Of a stretch of 64,000 nucleotides of DNA, positions 15,655 to 24,698 are shown one piece after another. The stretch comes from Streptomyces sp. NBC_00341. GTDB lineage: Bacteria; Actinomycetota; Actinomycetes; Streptomycetales; Streptomycetaceae. Both the position numbers and the translations under genes were made by a program. Where the stretch lies: NCBI RefSeq assembly GCF_041435055.1, contig NZ_CP108002.1, forward strand, positions 8,308,001 through 8,372,000. The letters are read 5' to 3'. The notes under the pieces were generated by a model, which was not told the DNA's origin, did not search any database, and was given only the letters and a program-made list of their open reading frames with translations. Within the stretch, counting starts at the first letter, position 1, and the number at the start of each line of letters is the position of its first letter.

Positions 15655-18215
15655 TACTTGCCTTCCGGCGCGATACGAACGGCGGAACCGGCGGTCAGCA
15701 CCGGCTGGTTGTACGAGTACTGGAGTGCGTCGACGCCGGCCTGGTTCTCGATGCCGACCGTCGCACCGACGCCGCGGTCGTCGACCGTGTTGTACTGCAG
15801 CGTCACCGCACCGGTGGCCTCGTCGAAGACGGCCTCGAAGGTGGCGCGGCCGCCGGAGCCGTCCGCGTAGGCGGCCTTGTTCCACACGACGGCGAACGTA
15901 CGGTGGCCGACATCGCCCTTGGTGGCCGTCTGCACGCTGGACTTCTTGTCCAGGACCAGGTCGTCCCAGAGGGCGGCGACGGCGCCGTTGGGTTTGGCGA
16001 CGGACGGCAGCGCGACGTTGTCGAAGTCACCGAGCCGCGGCTCCATGAAGTTGATCAGACCGTTCGTGGTGACCGAGGCGCTGGTGTAGGAAACGCCGTA
16101 CAGCTCCACGGGGAACGGCAGCGAGATCGTCTTGGCGTCCTCGTCACCGCTGAGCGCCACCTTCGTGGTGCCCTTGACCCAGGAGTACGTGGCCGGGGAG
16201 CAGGTGTGGCCGTAGGAGTCGGTGCGCAGCGGGAGCTTGACCTTCTCCGACATGTCACCGGCCACCTTGAGGGACTCGGCGTACACACCGTTGCAGAGCA
16301 CCGGGGCGGTGGGCGTCACGGTCAGGGTGTAGCTGCCCTCGGCGACCGCGGGCAGGGTGAACGTGCCGTCGGTACCGGTGGTGACCGGCTTCACCGGCGT
16401 ACCGGAGACCGCGACGGTGGCCTTGCCCAGCGGCCGGCCCTGGACGTCCTTGACGGTGCCGGAGACCTGGTGCGAGGCGACGGCGTCGAGTGCGAAGTCC
16501 TGGGTGAGGTCGCCACTTTCGGTGACCTCGACGCCGGAGACGCTGGACGTCGCGTAGCCGTAGCCGCTCACCGTGAAGTCGTACGTGCCGGCCGAGAGGG
16601 TCAGCCGGTAGCCGCCGGTCCCGGTGGTGTGCACGGTGCGCGAGGTGCCTGCGGTGTCGGTGGCCTGGATGGAGAGGCCGGACAGCGCGGTGCCGGTGGC
16701 CTTGTCGGTGACCTTGCCGGTCACGGTGCCGGCGCTGTGCGGAGCCTTCTCGACGGAGGAGTAGATGTCGAGCTTGCCCTCGCCCCAGACGTTGTTGGCG
16801 GCCGTGGTGCCACCGCAGTGCGTGTCGTCGACGTCGGTCGCGCCCTCGTTGAGCAGGGTGCGGGTGGTGTCGATGTCACCGATGAGCGACGGGGCCGCCG
16901 ACCAGAGCAGCGCCACCGCGCCCGCGACGTGCGGAGTCGCCATCGACGTACCGGAGATGGTGTTGTACGAGTCGCCCGGCCAGGTGGAGCGGACGTCGAC
17001 GCCCGGGGCCGAGATGTTCGGCTTCATCGAGCCGTCGACGAGCGACGGGCCGAAGCCGGAGAACTTCGCGATCTTCCCGGTCGAGTCGTACGCGCCGACA
17101 CCGTAGGCCGGAGCCTGCGCGCCGGGCGCCTCCGTGGTCGAGCAGGTAGCGCCGTCACCGGCGTTGCCGGCCGCGAACGCCTCGAAGATCCCCGCGGCGT
17201 TCCATGCCTCGACGATGTCCTGGTAGAACGTCGTCTGGCCGCCGCCCCAGGAGTTGTTGACGATGTTCGGCGCGAGGTCCGGGCGCGGGTTCTCACCGTT
17301 GTGGTCGGTCGGCGCGAGAATCCACTGGCCGGCCGCGAGCAGCGCCCCGTCCGAGCAGCTCTCCGTCTCGCAGCCCTTCGCGGCGATCCAGGTCGCGCCG
17401 GGGGCGACGCCGACGCCGCCCTTGCCCGCCATGGTGCCCATGGTGTGGGTGCCGTGGCCGTTGTTGTCGCACGGAGCGCTGGTCGGGCACTGACCGCTGG
17501 CGTCGAACCAGTTGTAGTCGTGCGTGAAGGAGCCGTCGCCGTTGTTGCCGCGGTAGTTGTCCACCAGATCCGGGTGGTCGTACTGGACGCCCGAGTCGAC
17601 GCTGGCGATGACGATGCCCTCGCCCCGGTCCCGGTACTCGTCCCAGACCTGATCGGCCTTGATGTCCTTGACGCCCCACTCGGGCGCGCCGTCCTCTTCG
17701 GTGGCCGCGGCCTTCGAGGCGGCGTTGACGGCCGCCTTCGTCGCTGCCTTCGAGGGCTTGCTCTCGATGTCGTCGAGCTTGTAGTGCTGCTCCTTGACGA
17801 TCTGCGCGACGTCGGAGCGCTTCGAGAGTTCCGCGATCAGGTCCGCGTCACCGGTGACCTTGACGGCGTTGGCGATCCAGAAGTCCTGGTGGCCGACCTT
17901 CTTCTTGTCGAGGAAGGAGTTGAGCGAGCGCTGGCTCGTCTGTGCCTTCGTCTTCAGCTCGCTGAACGCCGACTTCGCCTTCGCGGCGTGGGCGCGCTTG
18001 CCCTTGGCCGGCGACAGGTCGGCCTTGTCCTTGAGGACGACGAAGAACGACGCGTCGCCGCCGCCGTCCACGGCGTTCAGCAGGGCGGCGTCGACCTGGG
18101 CGGTCGGCCCGGAAGCGGCGGCCGCGGACGGTGGGCCGATCAGCAGGCCCGTGACGGTGAGCGCTGCGGCCGCCCATGCGGCGGTTCTGCGCCGGGGCGA
18201 TCGGGACAGGTGCAT
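15654..18215 (-). CDS. Secreted S8 (subtilisin-like) serine protease, bacillopeptidase-F type
   Basis: An 853-residue exported protease. After the signal peptide (about 1-34) come an inhibitor-like propeptide (about 50-145) and the S8 catalytic domain: Asp in IASVDSGV (about 207), His in NNGHGTHTMGTMAG (about 254), and Ser in SGTSMATPHVAGA (about 424). All three are intact. The C-terminal half has two carboxypeptidase-regulatory-like beta domains (about 500-690) and a final nidogen-like beta domain. The start is ATG 18215 behind GGAGGA; a further in-frame start at 18254 lacks a site. The gene is coupled to the FG-GAP gene downstream. Calcium-dependent extracellular proteolysis is the expected role. 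Confidence 0.93.
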   Translation of the reverse strand: MHLSRSPRRRTAAWAAAALTVTGLLIGPPSAAAASGPTAQVDAALLNAVDGGGDASFFVVLKDKADLSPAKGKRAHAAKAKSAFSELKTKAQTSQRSLNSFLDKKKVGHQDFWIANAVKVTGDADLIAELSKRSDVAQIVKEQHYKLDDIESKPSKAATKAAVNAASKAAATEEDGAPEWGVKDIKADQVWDEYRDRGEGIVIASVDSGVQYDHPDLVDNYRGNNGDGSFTHDYNWFDASGQCPTSAPCDNNGHGTHTMGTMAGKGGVGVAPGATWIAAKGCETESCSDGALLAAGQWILAPTDHNGENPRPDLAPNIVNNSWGGGQTTFYQDIVEAWNAAGIFEAFAAGNAGDGATCSTTEAPGAQAPAYGVGAYDSTGKIAKFSGFGPSLVDGSMKPNISAPGVDVRSTWPGDSYNTISGTSMATPHVAGAVALLWSAAPSLIGDIDTTRTLLNEGATDVDDTHCGGTTAANNVWGEGKLDIYSSVEKAPHSAGTVTGKVTDKATGTALSGLSIQATDTAGTSRTVHTTGTGGYRLTLSAGTYDFTVSGYGYATSSVSGVEVTESGDLTQDFALDAVASHQVSGTVKDVQGRPLGKATVAVSGTPVKPVTTGTDGTFTLPAVAEGSYTLTVTPTAPVLCNGVYAESLKVAGDMSEKVKLPLRTDSYGHTCSPATYSWVKGTTKVALSGDEDAKTISLPFPVELYGVSYTSASVTTNGLINFMEPRLGDFDNVALPSVAKPNGAVAALWDDLVLDKKSSVQTATKGDVGHRTFAVVWNKAAYADGSGGRATFEAVFDEATGAVTLQYNTVDDRGVGATVGIENQAGVDALQYSYNQPVLTAGSAVRIAPEGK

Positions 18216-18323
18216 CGGGATGCTCCTCCAGGAACGGTACGGGGGAGTCCGCACGCTAGAAGGGCACCGTTACTCGGGCATTACAAGGCCCTCAGGGGCG
18301 TTGGCCAGGGGACTTCGTCCGGT

Positions 18324-20036
18324 TCAGGAGCCGTCCGGCGAACCGTCGCCCGAGTGACCGCGGGCCCACGTACGGCTCTGCGCGAGCGCCTCCTCCAGCG
18401 GCTCGAACAGCGCGCCTCCGGCGGGGATCACCCCGTCGGGGCCGAGATCCCCGGCGATTCCGGTCGTCTCCAGGAGGCGGCCGAGCTCCGGCTGCACGCC
18501 CACGAGGACCAGCCGGGCCCCGTTCCGGTCGAGTTCACGGATCCGGCGCCGCAGCAGCTTGACCACCATGGAGGACGGTACGTCCGGCAGCCCGCGCATC
18601 ACGAGGACGAGCACGGCGCCCGTCGCCCCGTCCGCCCGCGGCAGCGACGCCTCGATCCTGGGCAGCTCCGCGAACAGGCTGACCCCGTCGTAGTACAGGA
18701 CGGTGACCTCGCCGGGCGTCAGCCGCTCCGGAACCGGCGCCGGATGCCAACGCCCCTCCGGGTCGCGCACCAGTGCCAGCAGCCGCGCCCGGCGCGCCGC
18801 CTGCGCGCAGTACAGCAGGAGCGACAGGACCGCGCCGAGCACGATCGCCCGCTGCAACGGGATCTGAGTGGTGGCCAGGAAGGTCACCGCCATCGCCGCG
18901 AACGACAGCCGCGAGGTGCGCAGCACCAGCCGCACGTCATCGCGCTTGCCCAGGATCAGCTCCCCGCCGACCACCAGGATCAGCCCGCCGATGACCGGCA
19001 TGGGGATGCGTTCGGCGAGCGGCGCGCACACCAGCACGACGGCGGCGAGCAGCACCCCCGAAAGGACCCCCGCCCACCGGGTACGGGCGCCTGCGGACAC
19101 GGCCACCCCGGTGCGGGACAACGAGCCGCCGGCCGGCAGCGACTGGAAGAAACCGCCCGCGAGGTTGGCCAGCCCCTGGGCCGCGAAGTCGCCGTTGACG
19201 GAGGAGCGGGAGCCGTCGGGGTTGGGCATGGACGGCCCGATCCCGGCGGCCTGCGCCAGCGCCACCAGGGCCACCGCGCACGCCCCGCCGAGCAGCTTCG
19301 GCGCGGCGGACAGGTCGGGCGCGGAGAACCCGGGGAGGGCGGCGGGGATGTGCGCGATGTCGCGCACCAGCTCGACGTCCACTCCGAACACCGCGACTCC
19401 GGCGGTCGAGACGGTCATGGCGATCAGCAGGGCCACCGGCTTCAGGGGGCGCACCAGCCGGGCGAGCGCCCACACCGCGATGGTGACGAGGGCGACGAGC
19501 GTGGTGTCGAGCTGCCAGTCCGTGAGATGCGCGAGCCAGTCGCCCAGCTGGTACAGGCGGTTGTGGCCGTGCGGGTCGTAGCCGGTGGCGTCCTTGAGGA
19601 CGCCGGTGACGATCTGCAGTGCGATCCCGACGGAGAAGCCCGTCATCACGGCGTTGGACACGAAGCTCAGCAGCACCCCGAGCCGCAGCGCACCCATGAG
19701 CAGCATGACCACGCCCGCCATGAGCGTCAGGGTGGCGATGCTGCCGGTGTCCTTCGGGTCGAGTCCGGCGTCCTTCAGCACGCTCTGGGAGGTGAGGGCG
19801 ATCGCACTGGTGAGGGTGGTGACCATGAGGACGGTTCGGGCGGTGAGCGAGCCGACGATCGCCGGTACGACGCCCGCGTACAGCCCGGCGACCGGATTGA
19901 ACCCGGCGATCGCCGCGTACGCCATGCCCTCCGGGATGGAGAACAGGCCCGTGACCAGTCCGGAACCCACATCCGCCGGGCGCGGCCTGCCCAGCCGGGA
20001 CCTCGCAGCCTTGAACACGGCCCGCACCGGGATCAC
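18324..20036 (-). CDS. SulP-family anion transporter with STAS domain
   Basis: A 570-residue inner-membrane permease of the SulP/SLC26 family. The N-terminal GLFSIPEGMAYAAIAGFNPVAGLYAG is the family signature, followed by about ten membrane segments to residue 420. A cytoplasmic STAS domain follows (about 440-545: VLYYDGVSLFAELPRIEA and VLVLVMRG). Likely substrates are sulfate, bicarbonate or a related anion; sequence does not decide. The GTG start at 20036 overlaps the upstream gene's TGA by four bases (GTGA), so the two are translationally coupled. Confidence 0.92.
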   Translation of the reverse strand: MIPVRAVFKAARSRLGRPRPADVGSGLVTGLFSIPEGMAYAAIAGFNPVAGLYAGVVPAIVGSLTARTVLMVTTLTSAIALTSQSVLKDAGLDPKDTGSIATLTLMAGVVMLLMGALRLGVLLSFVSNAVMTGFSVGIALQIVTGVLKDATGYDPHGHNRLYQLGDWLAHLTDWQLDTTLVALVTIAVWALARLVRPLKPVALLIAMTVSTAGVAVFGVDVELVRDIAHIPAALPGFSAPDLSAAPKLLGGACAVALVALAQAAGIGPSMPNPDGSRSSVNGDFAAQGLANLAGGFFQSLPAGGSLSRTGVAVSAGARTRWAGVLSGVLLAAVVLVCAPLAERIPMPVIGGLILVVGGELILGKRDDVRLVLRTSRLSFAAMAVTFLATTQIPLQRAIVLGAVLSLLLYCAQAARRARLLALVRDPEGRWHPAPVPERLTPGEVTVLYYDGVSLFAELPRIEASLPRADGATGAVLVLVMRGLPDVPSSMVVKLLRRRIRELDRNGARLVLVGVQPELGRLLETTGIAGDLGPDGVIPAGGALFEPLEEALAQSRTWARGHSGDGSPDGS

Positions 20037-20710
20037 GCGGCCAGACCGCTCACCGCGTCACCCACGTACTTGACGCCCAGGACGATCAGCAGCGTCGTCA
20101 TGATGGCGGCGTTGTGCAGTGCCATCCACTCCTTCCAGCCGCCGAGCACCCGAGCCGAACGTTCGCCGCCCAGGAGATAGACGGCGAGCGGGACCACCGT
20201 GCACAGCGACGCGATCAGGACCATCACCACGATGGCGACCACCCGGCCGGCCACGGTGGCGTCGGCTCCGGCGACGGACACACCGCCGCCGACGGCCAGC
20301 ACCAGGTTCTTGGGGTTGGCGACGACCAGCGCCACGGCGAGGCCCGCCGTCCGGGCCGGGGTGAAGGCGTCGATGGCCGCCATCCAGCCGGGGTTCTCGG
20401 CCTTCTGCCCCTCCCTGGGCCGGAGCGTCCACTGCCGGGCGCCGAGCAGCAGGAAGAGCACGCCGAAGGCCAGCTTCAGCCAGGAGGTCCAGCTTGCGGG
20501 CGTGCCGCCGGAGGACGCGTCCGCACCGGCGCCGACCAGCACCACCACGGTGACGAGGACGGACAGCGAGACGATCCATCCGACGGTGAACACGATGCCG
20601 TTGGTCCGCCCGCGCGGTGTCGCCAGCATCAGCACCATCGCGATCAGCGGGACGGGGCTGATGGCGATGCCGACCGCCGGGGCGAGTACTTGTCCGATGG
20701 CGTCGCCCAT
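20033..20710 (-). CDS. GAP/LysE-like six-helix membrane protein
   Basis: A 225-residue protein with six hydrophobic segments. The opening GQVLAPAVGIAISPVPLIAMVLMLATPRG and the central VVANPKNLVLAVGGG match the GAP (Sap/SfLAP) family, a LysE-superfamily branch linked in mycobacteria to export of cell-surface glycolipids. The role in Streptomyces is unknown. Its last bases overlap the GTG of the SulP gene. The divergent gap to 20935 contains TTGAAA-like promoter elements on an AT-richer background. Confidence 0.82.
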   Translation of the reverse strand: MGDAIGQVLAPAVGIAISPVPLIAMVLMLATPRGRTNGIVFTVGWIVSLSVLVTVVVLVGAGADASSGGTPASWTSWLKLAFGVLFLLLGARQWTLRPREGQKAENPGWMAAIDAFTPARTAGLAVALVVANPKNLVLAVGGGVSVAGADATVAGRVVAIVVMVLIASLCTVVPLAVYLLGGERSARVLGGWKEWMALHNAAIMTTLLIVLGVKYVGDAVSGLAA

Positions 20711-20934
20711 GCCCGGCCTCCGTGCTGCGTCGGTTCTGCGGCCTTCTGTGGAGACCGGCGGTGCATATGGGTCAAGGTAGTTGAAAAAGATGACAAGCTG
20801 CCATGTAGTGACTTGATCCCCTCGTTAATACCCCGAATGGCCCAGCTCGGCTCGCGCCCTCCTGCCGCAGACCGTTCCCTGACAGGCAGACAGACAGAAG
20901 GCGAGCCGGACGGGGCAGGGGAGCAGGGGGCAGG

Positions 20935-22347
20935 GTGGAGGACGGAAGCACGCGAGGCGACGACGCAGCCGAACAGCCGGAGCGATCGGAACAGCCGCGG
21001 CGTCCGGAGCAGTTGGAACAGCCGCGACGTCCGGAGAAGTTGGAGCAGTCGGAACAGCCCCGGCGTCCCGAGCAGTCGGAACTCGATGCTCTGCGCACGC
21101 GGATGGCCGCACTCGAGAGCGAGCGCGCCAGGCCGCCCCGGCACCGCGGCCGGTCCTTCCTCGCCGCGGTGCTCATCACCGTGGGGTGCCTGCTCGCCCC
21201 GCTCTCCGTCGTCGCCGCCTGGGCGGCCGACCAGGTGGGGGACACCGGCCGTTACGTGGACACGGTCGCGCCCCTGGCGTCCGATCCCGATGTCCAGGAC
21301 GCCGTGGCCGGGCGGGTGACCGACGCGCTCATGACCCGGATCGACCTCCCGGCCCTCCTCGCGGACGTGGCGCCCGCGGACCGGCCCCGCCTGGAAAAGG
21401 CGCTCGGTCAACTCGGCGACTCGTTGGAGGGCGCGGTCCGCAGCTTCGTGCACGACAAGGCGCACGCCGTCGTGTCCTCCGACGCGTTCGCAACGGTCTG
21501 GACCGAGGCCAACCGGCGGGCCCACAGCGCCGTGGACAAAGCGCTGACCGGCAAGGGCGGCGGAGCCGTCGAGCTGACCAACGACGCGGTCACGCTCGAC
21601 CTCGCACCCGTGATCGACCAGGTCGAGCAACGCCTGGTCGACGCCGGCCTGACGGCCGCCGGACGGATCCCCGAGATCCACACCGACATCACGCTCGTCA
21701 GGTCCGACGACATCGGCAAGGTCAAGACCTACCTGCGGGTCCTGCAGTTCCTGGGCAACTGGCTGCCGGTGATCGCGGTCCTCCTCATCGCCGCCGGTGT
21801 CCTGCTCGCGGTACGCCGGCGCCGGGCCCTGGTCGCGGGAAGCCTCGGCGCCGCGGCCGCCGCCGGTGTCCTCGGCATCGGACTGCGCGTCTTCCGGGCG
21901 GTCTACCTGGACGCGCTGCCCGCCGACGTCTCCCAGGGCGCCGCGGGCGCGGTCTACGACGCGATGACCCACTTCCTGCAGACCACGGTCCGGATGGTCG
22001 TCGCCGTCGGCGTCGTCATCGCCCTGGCGGCCTGGCTCACCGGTCCGGGCCGGCGCGCCGGACTCGTACGACGGCTGTGGGTCACCGGCATCGCGGCGGT
22101 GCGCTCCACCGCCGACGGCGCCGGGCTGCGCACCGGGCCGGTGAGCCCCTTCGTGCGCCGCCGGCGCACCTGGATCACCTGGGTGCTGGTGGCCGCCTCA
22201 CTGCTGGTGTACCTGCTGTGGTCGCGCCCCACCGGCTGGGTGGTCGTCGGCATCGCGCTCTGCCTGCTGTTCCTCCTGGCCGTGGTGGAGTTCCTGGCAG
22301 CCCGGCCGGGCACGGGGGACCGGGCACCGGTGGCGCCCCCTGCCTGA
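20935..22347 (+). CDS. Integral membrane protein with repeat-rich cytoplasmic N-terminus
   Basis: A 470-residue protein of unknown function. Residues 1-75 are hydrophilic, with near-identical EQPRRPEQL-type repeats. A membrane segment follows (about 75-97), then a mostly polar domain of about 170 residues (VGDTGRYVDTVAPLASDPDVQDAVAGRVTD), then five or so membrane helices clustered in the last 200 residues. The polar domain between the first and second helix is probably outside the membrane. The start is GTG 20935. It is followed 31 bases later by the DUF389 gene on the same strand, likely one operon. Confidence 0.8.
   Translation: MEDGSTRGDDAAEQPERSEQPRRPEQLEQPRRPEKLEQSEQPRRPEQSELDALRTRMAALESERARPPRHRGRSFLAAVLITVGCLLAPLSVVAAWAADQVGDTGRYVDTVAPLASDPDVQDAVAGRVTDALMTRIDLPALLADVAPADRPRLEKALGQLGDSLEGAVRSFVHDKAHAVVSSDAFATVWTEANRRAHSAVDKALTGKGGGAVELTNDAVTLDLAPVIDQVEQRLVDAGLTAAGRIPEIHTDITLVRSDDIGKVKTYLRVLQFLGNWLPVIAVLLIAAGVLLAVRRRRALVAGSLGAAAAAGVLGIGLRVFRAVYLDALPADVSQGAAGAVYDAMTHFLQTTVRMVVAVGVVIALAAWLTGPGRRAGLVRRLWVTGIAAVRSTADGAGLRTGPVSPFVRRRRTWITWVLVAASLLVYLLWSRPTGWVVVGIALCLLFLLAVVEFLAARPGTGDRAPVAPPA
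20989..21078 (+). repeat. 27-base coding repeats in the N-terminus of the membrane protein
   Basis: Three near-identical 27-base units, at 20989-21015, 21016-21042 and 21052-21078, with a 9-base partial unit between the second and third. Each encodes E-Q-P-R-R-P-E-(Q/K)-(L/S). The frame is kept, so copy-number change would alter length in nine-residue steps. Confidence 0.85.
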
Positions 22348-22378
22348 CCGGCGGTCACCGACAGAAAGGACCTCTGCC

Positions 22379-23398
22379 ATGGCGGGAGTCGACCCGGACG
22401 CGGTCCGGCGGATGACCGGAACCCTGTTCATCGAGCGCGGATTCCGCAGCCCCGGCTCCACCCGGTTCTGGGGCCTGCTCGTGCTGGCCGCCGTCATCGC
22501 GAGCGCCGGCGTGGTCGGGGACTCGACCGCCACCGTGATCGGCGCGATGATCGTCGCCCCGCTGATGACCCCGATCCTCGGCTGCGCCCTGGCCCTCGTC
22601 CTGGCGCGCCGCCGCCAGGTGACACGTTGTCTGCTGCTCGTGATCGGCGGCGCCCTCGCGGTCGTCACGATCGGTCTGCTGCTCGGCTGGATCGTCACCC
22701 CGCCCGACGCCTACGCCTCCAACAGCCAGGTCTCCTCACGCATCAGCCCCCGCCTCATCGACCTGCTCGCGGCGCTGGCCACCGGCACCGTCGGCGCGTT
22801 CGCCCTCGTGCGCGCCGACATCTCCGACACGCTGCCCGGTGTCGCGATCGCCATCTCGCTCGTGCCACCGCTCGCCGTCACCGGACTGCTGCTCACCGTG
22901 CACCGCTACCACGACGCCGGTCAGTCGGCGCTGCTGTTCGCCACCAACGTGGCCGCCATCGTCGCCACCGGAACCGTGGTCTTCCTGATCTACGGGGTCC
23001 GGGCGGGAGCCGAAAGGGCGGACATGCGGGTCGGGGAGTTCCGCGGCAGAACGCTCGCCGCGGTGGTGTGCGTGGTCGTGCTCGTCGCGGCGCCGCTCAC
23101 CGCGGGCACCGTCACCGTCGCCCGGGACCGCTCGCTGGCAGCCGACGCCCGGCCGGTCGCGGAGAAGTGGGCCGCCACCGGGAAATGGCAGATCGCGTCC
23201 GTCGAGGCCCGCAACGGCATCGTCGTGATCGGCGTACTCGGACTCCCTCCGCAGCCCGCGCCGACCGCGCTGCGCGCCGCTCTCGACGAGCACGGCATGC
23301 GCGACGCCGACCTCGAACTCCATCTGTTCGGCGGGCGCACCCAGTGGTGCCCCGCGGACACGGACACCTGCACGGTGCGAGTGGGCGGGCGCAGCTGA
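22379..23398 (+). CDS. DUF389 membrane protein
   Basis: A 339-residue protein of the DUF389 family. The family core is clear: GLLVLAAVIASAGVVGDSTATVIGAMIVAPLMTPILG, then further helices to about residue 245 (DTLPGVAIAISLVPPLAVTGL). A soluble C-terminal domain of about 90 residues includes two Cys (WCPADTDTC). Function is unknown in the family. An AAAGGA site precedes the ATG. It is probably co-transcribed with the preceding membrane protein gene, and it ends only 17 bases from the convergent esterase-family gene. Confidence 0.88.
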   Translation: MAGVDPDAVRRMTGTLFIERGFRSPGSTRFWGLLVLAAVIASAGVVGDSTATVIGAMIVAPLMTPILGCALALVLARRRQVTRCLLLVIGGALAVVTIGLLLGWIVTPPDAYASNSQVSSRISPRLIDLLAALATGTVGAFALVRADISDTLPGVAIAISLVPPLAVTGLLLTVHRYHDAGQSALLFATNVAAIVATGTVVFLIYGVRAGAERADMRVGEFRGRTLAAVVCVVVLVAAPLTAGTVTVARDRSLAADARPVAEKWAATGKWQIASVEARNGIVVIGVLGLPPQPAPTALRAALDEHGMRDADLELHLFGGRTQWCPADTDTCTVRVGGRS

Positions 23399-23415
23399 CG
23401 GCTTCCCCAGAGGCC

Positions 23416-24618
23416 CTAGCTCTGCGGGACGTCCTTGACGAACACGATGCCGTCGATCCGGTCCAGGTGGGCCGGGTCGAGCGGTGAGTAGCCGTAGTAC
23501 GGGGACATCCGGGGGGCGGGCCGGCTGTCACCGAGGGCGGCGGCCAGCCCCGCCGTGTCGACGAGGCAGCGGTCGTCCGGGAGCGCGTACAGGAGCCCTT
23601 CGACGCTGTCCGGCGGCGGGGTGTCCACGCCCTGGTGCCGGATCGTGCCGAGGACCGTGGCGAGGAAGGCGTACCCCTCGCCCAGGCGGGCGCTCACGAG
23701 TGCTCCGGCGCTCCACCACTCCAGCGGCCGGCCCGCCATCCGCGTCGTGCTCCTGTCCCGCTGGAGGTGCCCGTTGTGGGCGTTGACCAGTGCCGGGCCC
23801 TGCTCGGCGAGGGCGAGCAGGTTGGCGGCCATCATCGAGTCCCGCAGGCCCATCAGCCAGGAGAGGCGGCTCGGTGACGTGTCGGCCATCCAGAAGTGGT
23901 ACCGGAGCAGTCCGACGGCGGTGCGCCCGTACAGGCGCGCCCGGTGCCAGCCCGCCCGCGAGTCCGACGCGATCAGCTGCGGCGCGCGGGCATCGAGCAG
24001 CGCCACCAGATCGTCGGTGAGCAGCCGCAGCCGCCCGGCCTCCTCCGACCGCCCGAACGACCTGGCCGGGTCCATCATGGCGGCGGGCTCGGTCCACCGG
24101 TCGTCGGGGCCGAGCAGCCGGTCGAGCGTCTGCGCGGTGCACGGGAGCAGCTCCGCGTCCACGTGGGAGGAGAGCCGGCCGTGGAGCGCGATGAGGGCCT
24201 GCCGGGGGCTCGCGGCGCCGGTGATCTCCAGCGGCCCGTCGAAACCGGCGAAGCGGACCTGTTCGGACGCGGGCCGGCCCTCGTTGTGCGCCCTCATCCA
24301 CCGTACGAGCTCGCGGTTGCCCGCGAAGGCGCCCCACTCGTGGCTGAATCCGTGCTCCATGACCTCGTCGAGCGTCCCCGTGCCCGAGGTGACGTAGTCG
24401 TCCACGAGCAGGCCCATCAGGCAGTCGCTCTCGATCGCGATCGTCCGGTAGCCCTCCTGCTCGACCAGCTGACGGAACAGCCTGTTGCGTGCGTCGAGCA
24501 CCGTGCCCGCGCCGTGGGTGGGCTCGCCCAGAGCCAGCAGCCGAGGCCGGCCCGGGAGCAGCTTCATGACTGCGTGGGCCTCCACGGCCCGTGTGGTGTC
24601 CTTGATGTCAGTAGCCAT
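23416..24618 (-). CDS. Erythromycin-esterase family protein
   Basis: A 400-residue cytoplasmic protein of the Ere superfamily. The signature LLALGEPTHGAGTVLDARNRLFRQLVE (about 28-54) holds the Glu and His of the active site; FAGFDGPLEI and the later NAHNGHLQRD hold further conserved His residues. True EreA/EreB open macrolide lactones, but most actinomycete homologues are uncharacterised, so I would not call it a resistance gene. It is transcribed divergently from a double-MerR regulator 80 bases away, a pairing that suggests regulation by a bound drug-like ligand. Confidence 0.88.
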   Translation of the reverse strand: MATDIKDTTRAVEAHAVMKLLPGRPRLLALGEPTHGAGTVLDARNRLFRQLVEQEGYRTIAIESDCLMGLLVDDYVTSGTGTLDEVMEHGFSHEWGAFAGNRELVRWMRAHNEGRPASEQVRFAGFDGPLEITGAASPRQALIALHGRLSSHVDAELLPCTAQTLDRLLGPDDRWTEPAAMMDPARSFGRSEEAGRLRLLTDDLVALLDARAPQLIASDSRAGWHRARLYGRTAVGLLRYHFWMADTSPSRLSWLMGLRDSMMAANLLALAEQGPALVNAHNGHLQRDRSTTRMAGRPLEWWSAGALVSARLGEGYAFLATVLGTIRHQGVDTPPPDSVEGLLYALPDDRCLVDTAGLAAALGDSRPAPRMSPYYGYSPLDPAHLDRIDGIVFVKDVPQS

Positions 24619-24621
24619 GCC

Positions 24622-24639
24622 TTAAACGCTATCGTTGAA
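24622..24639. promoter_or_regulatory. Dyad in the esterase/MerR divergent gap
   Basis: An 18-base imperfect dyad TTaAACG-CTAT-CGTTgAA just upstream of the esterase-family start. Position and symmetry fit a regulator site; binding by the neighbouring double-MerR protein is inferred. Confidence 0.45.
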
Positions 24640-24698
24640 CCTACGGTGGAAACTTCTGCTCACAACCGGGGCCATAATGCAGGGGAGTACGAGAGGCT

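Noticed and set aside
15567..20180. A plus-strand open frame of more than 1500 codons opposite the subtilase and SulP genes
   Set aside because: It is the antisense shadow of two genes with clear families. Its translation is rich in Gly, Arg, Asp, Val and His with no motifs, as expected from the complementary strand of high-GC coding DNA.
23416..24618. Calling the Ere-family gene a macrolide resistance determinant
   Set aside because: Only family motifs are visible. Most actinomycete members have no shown macrolide esterase activity.
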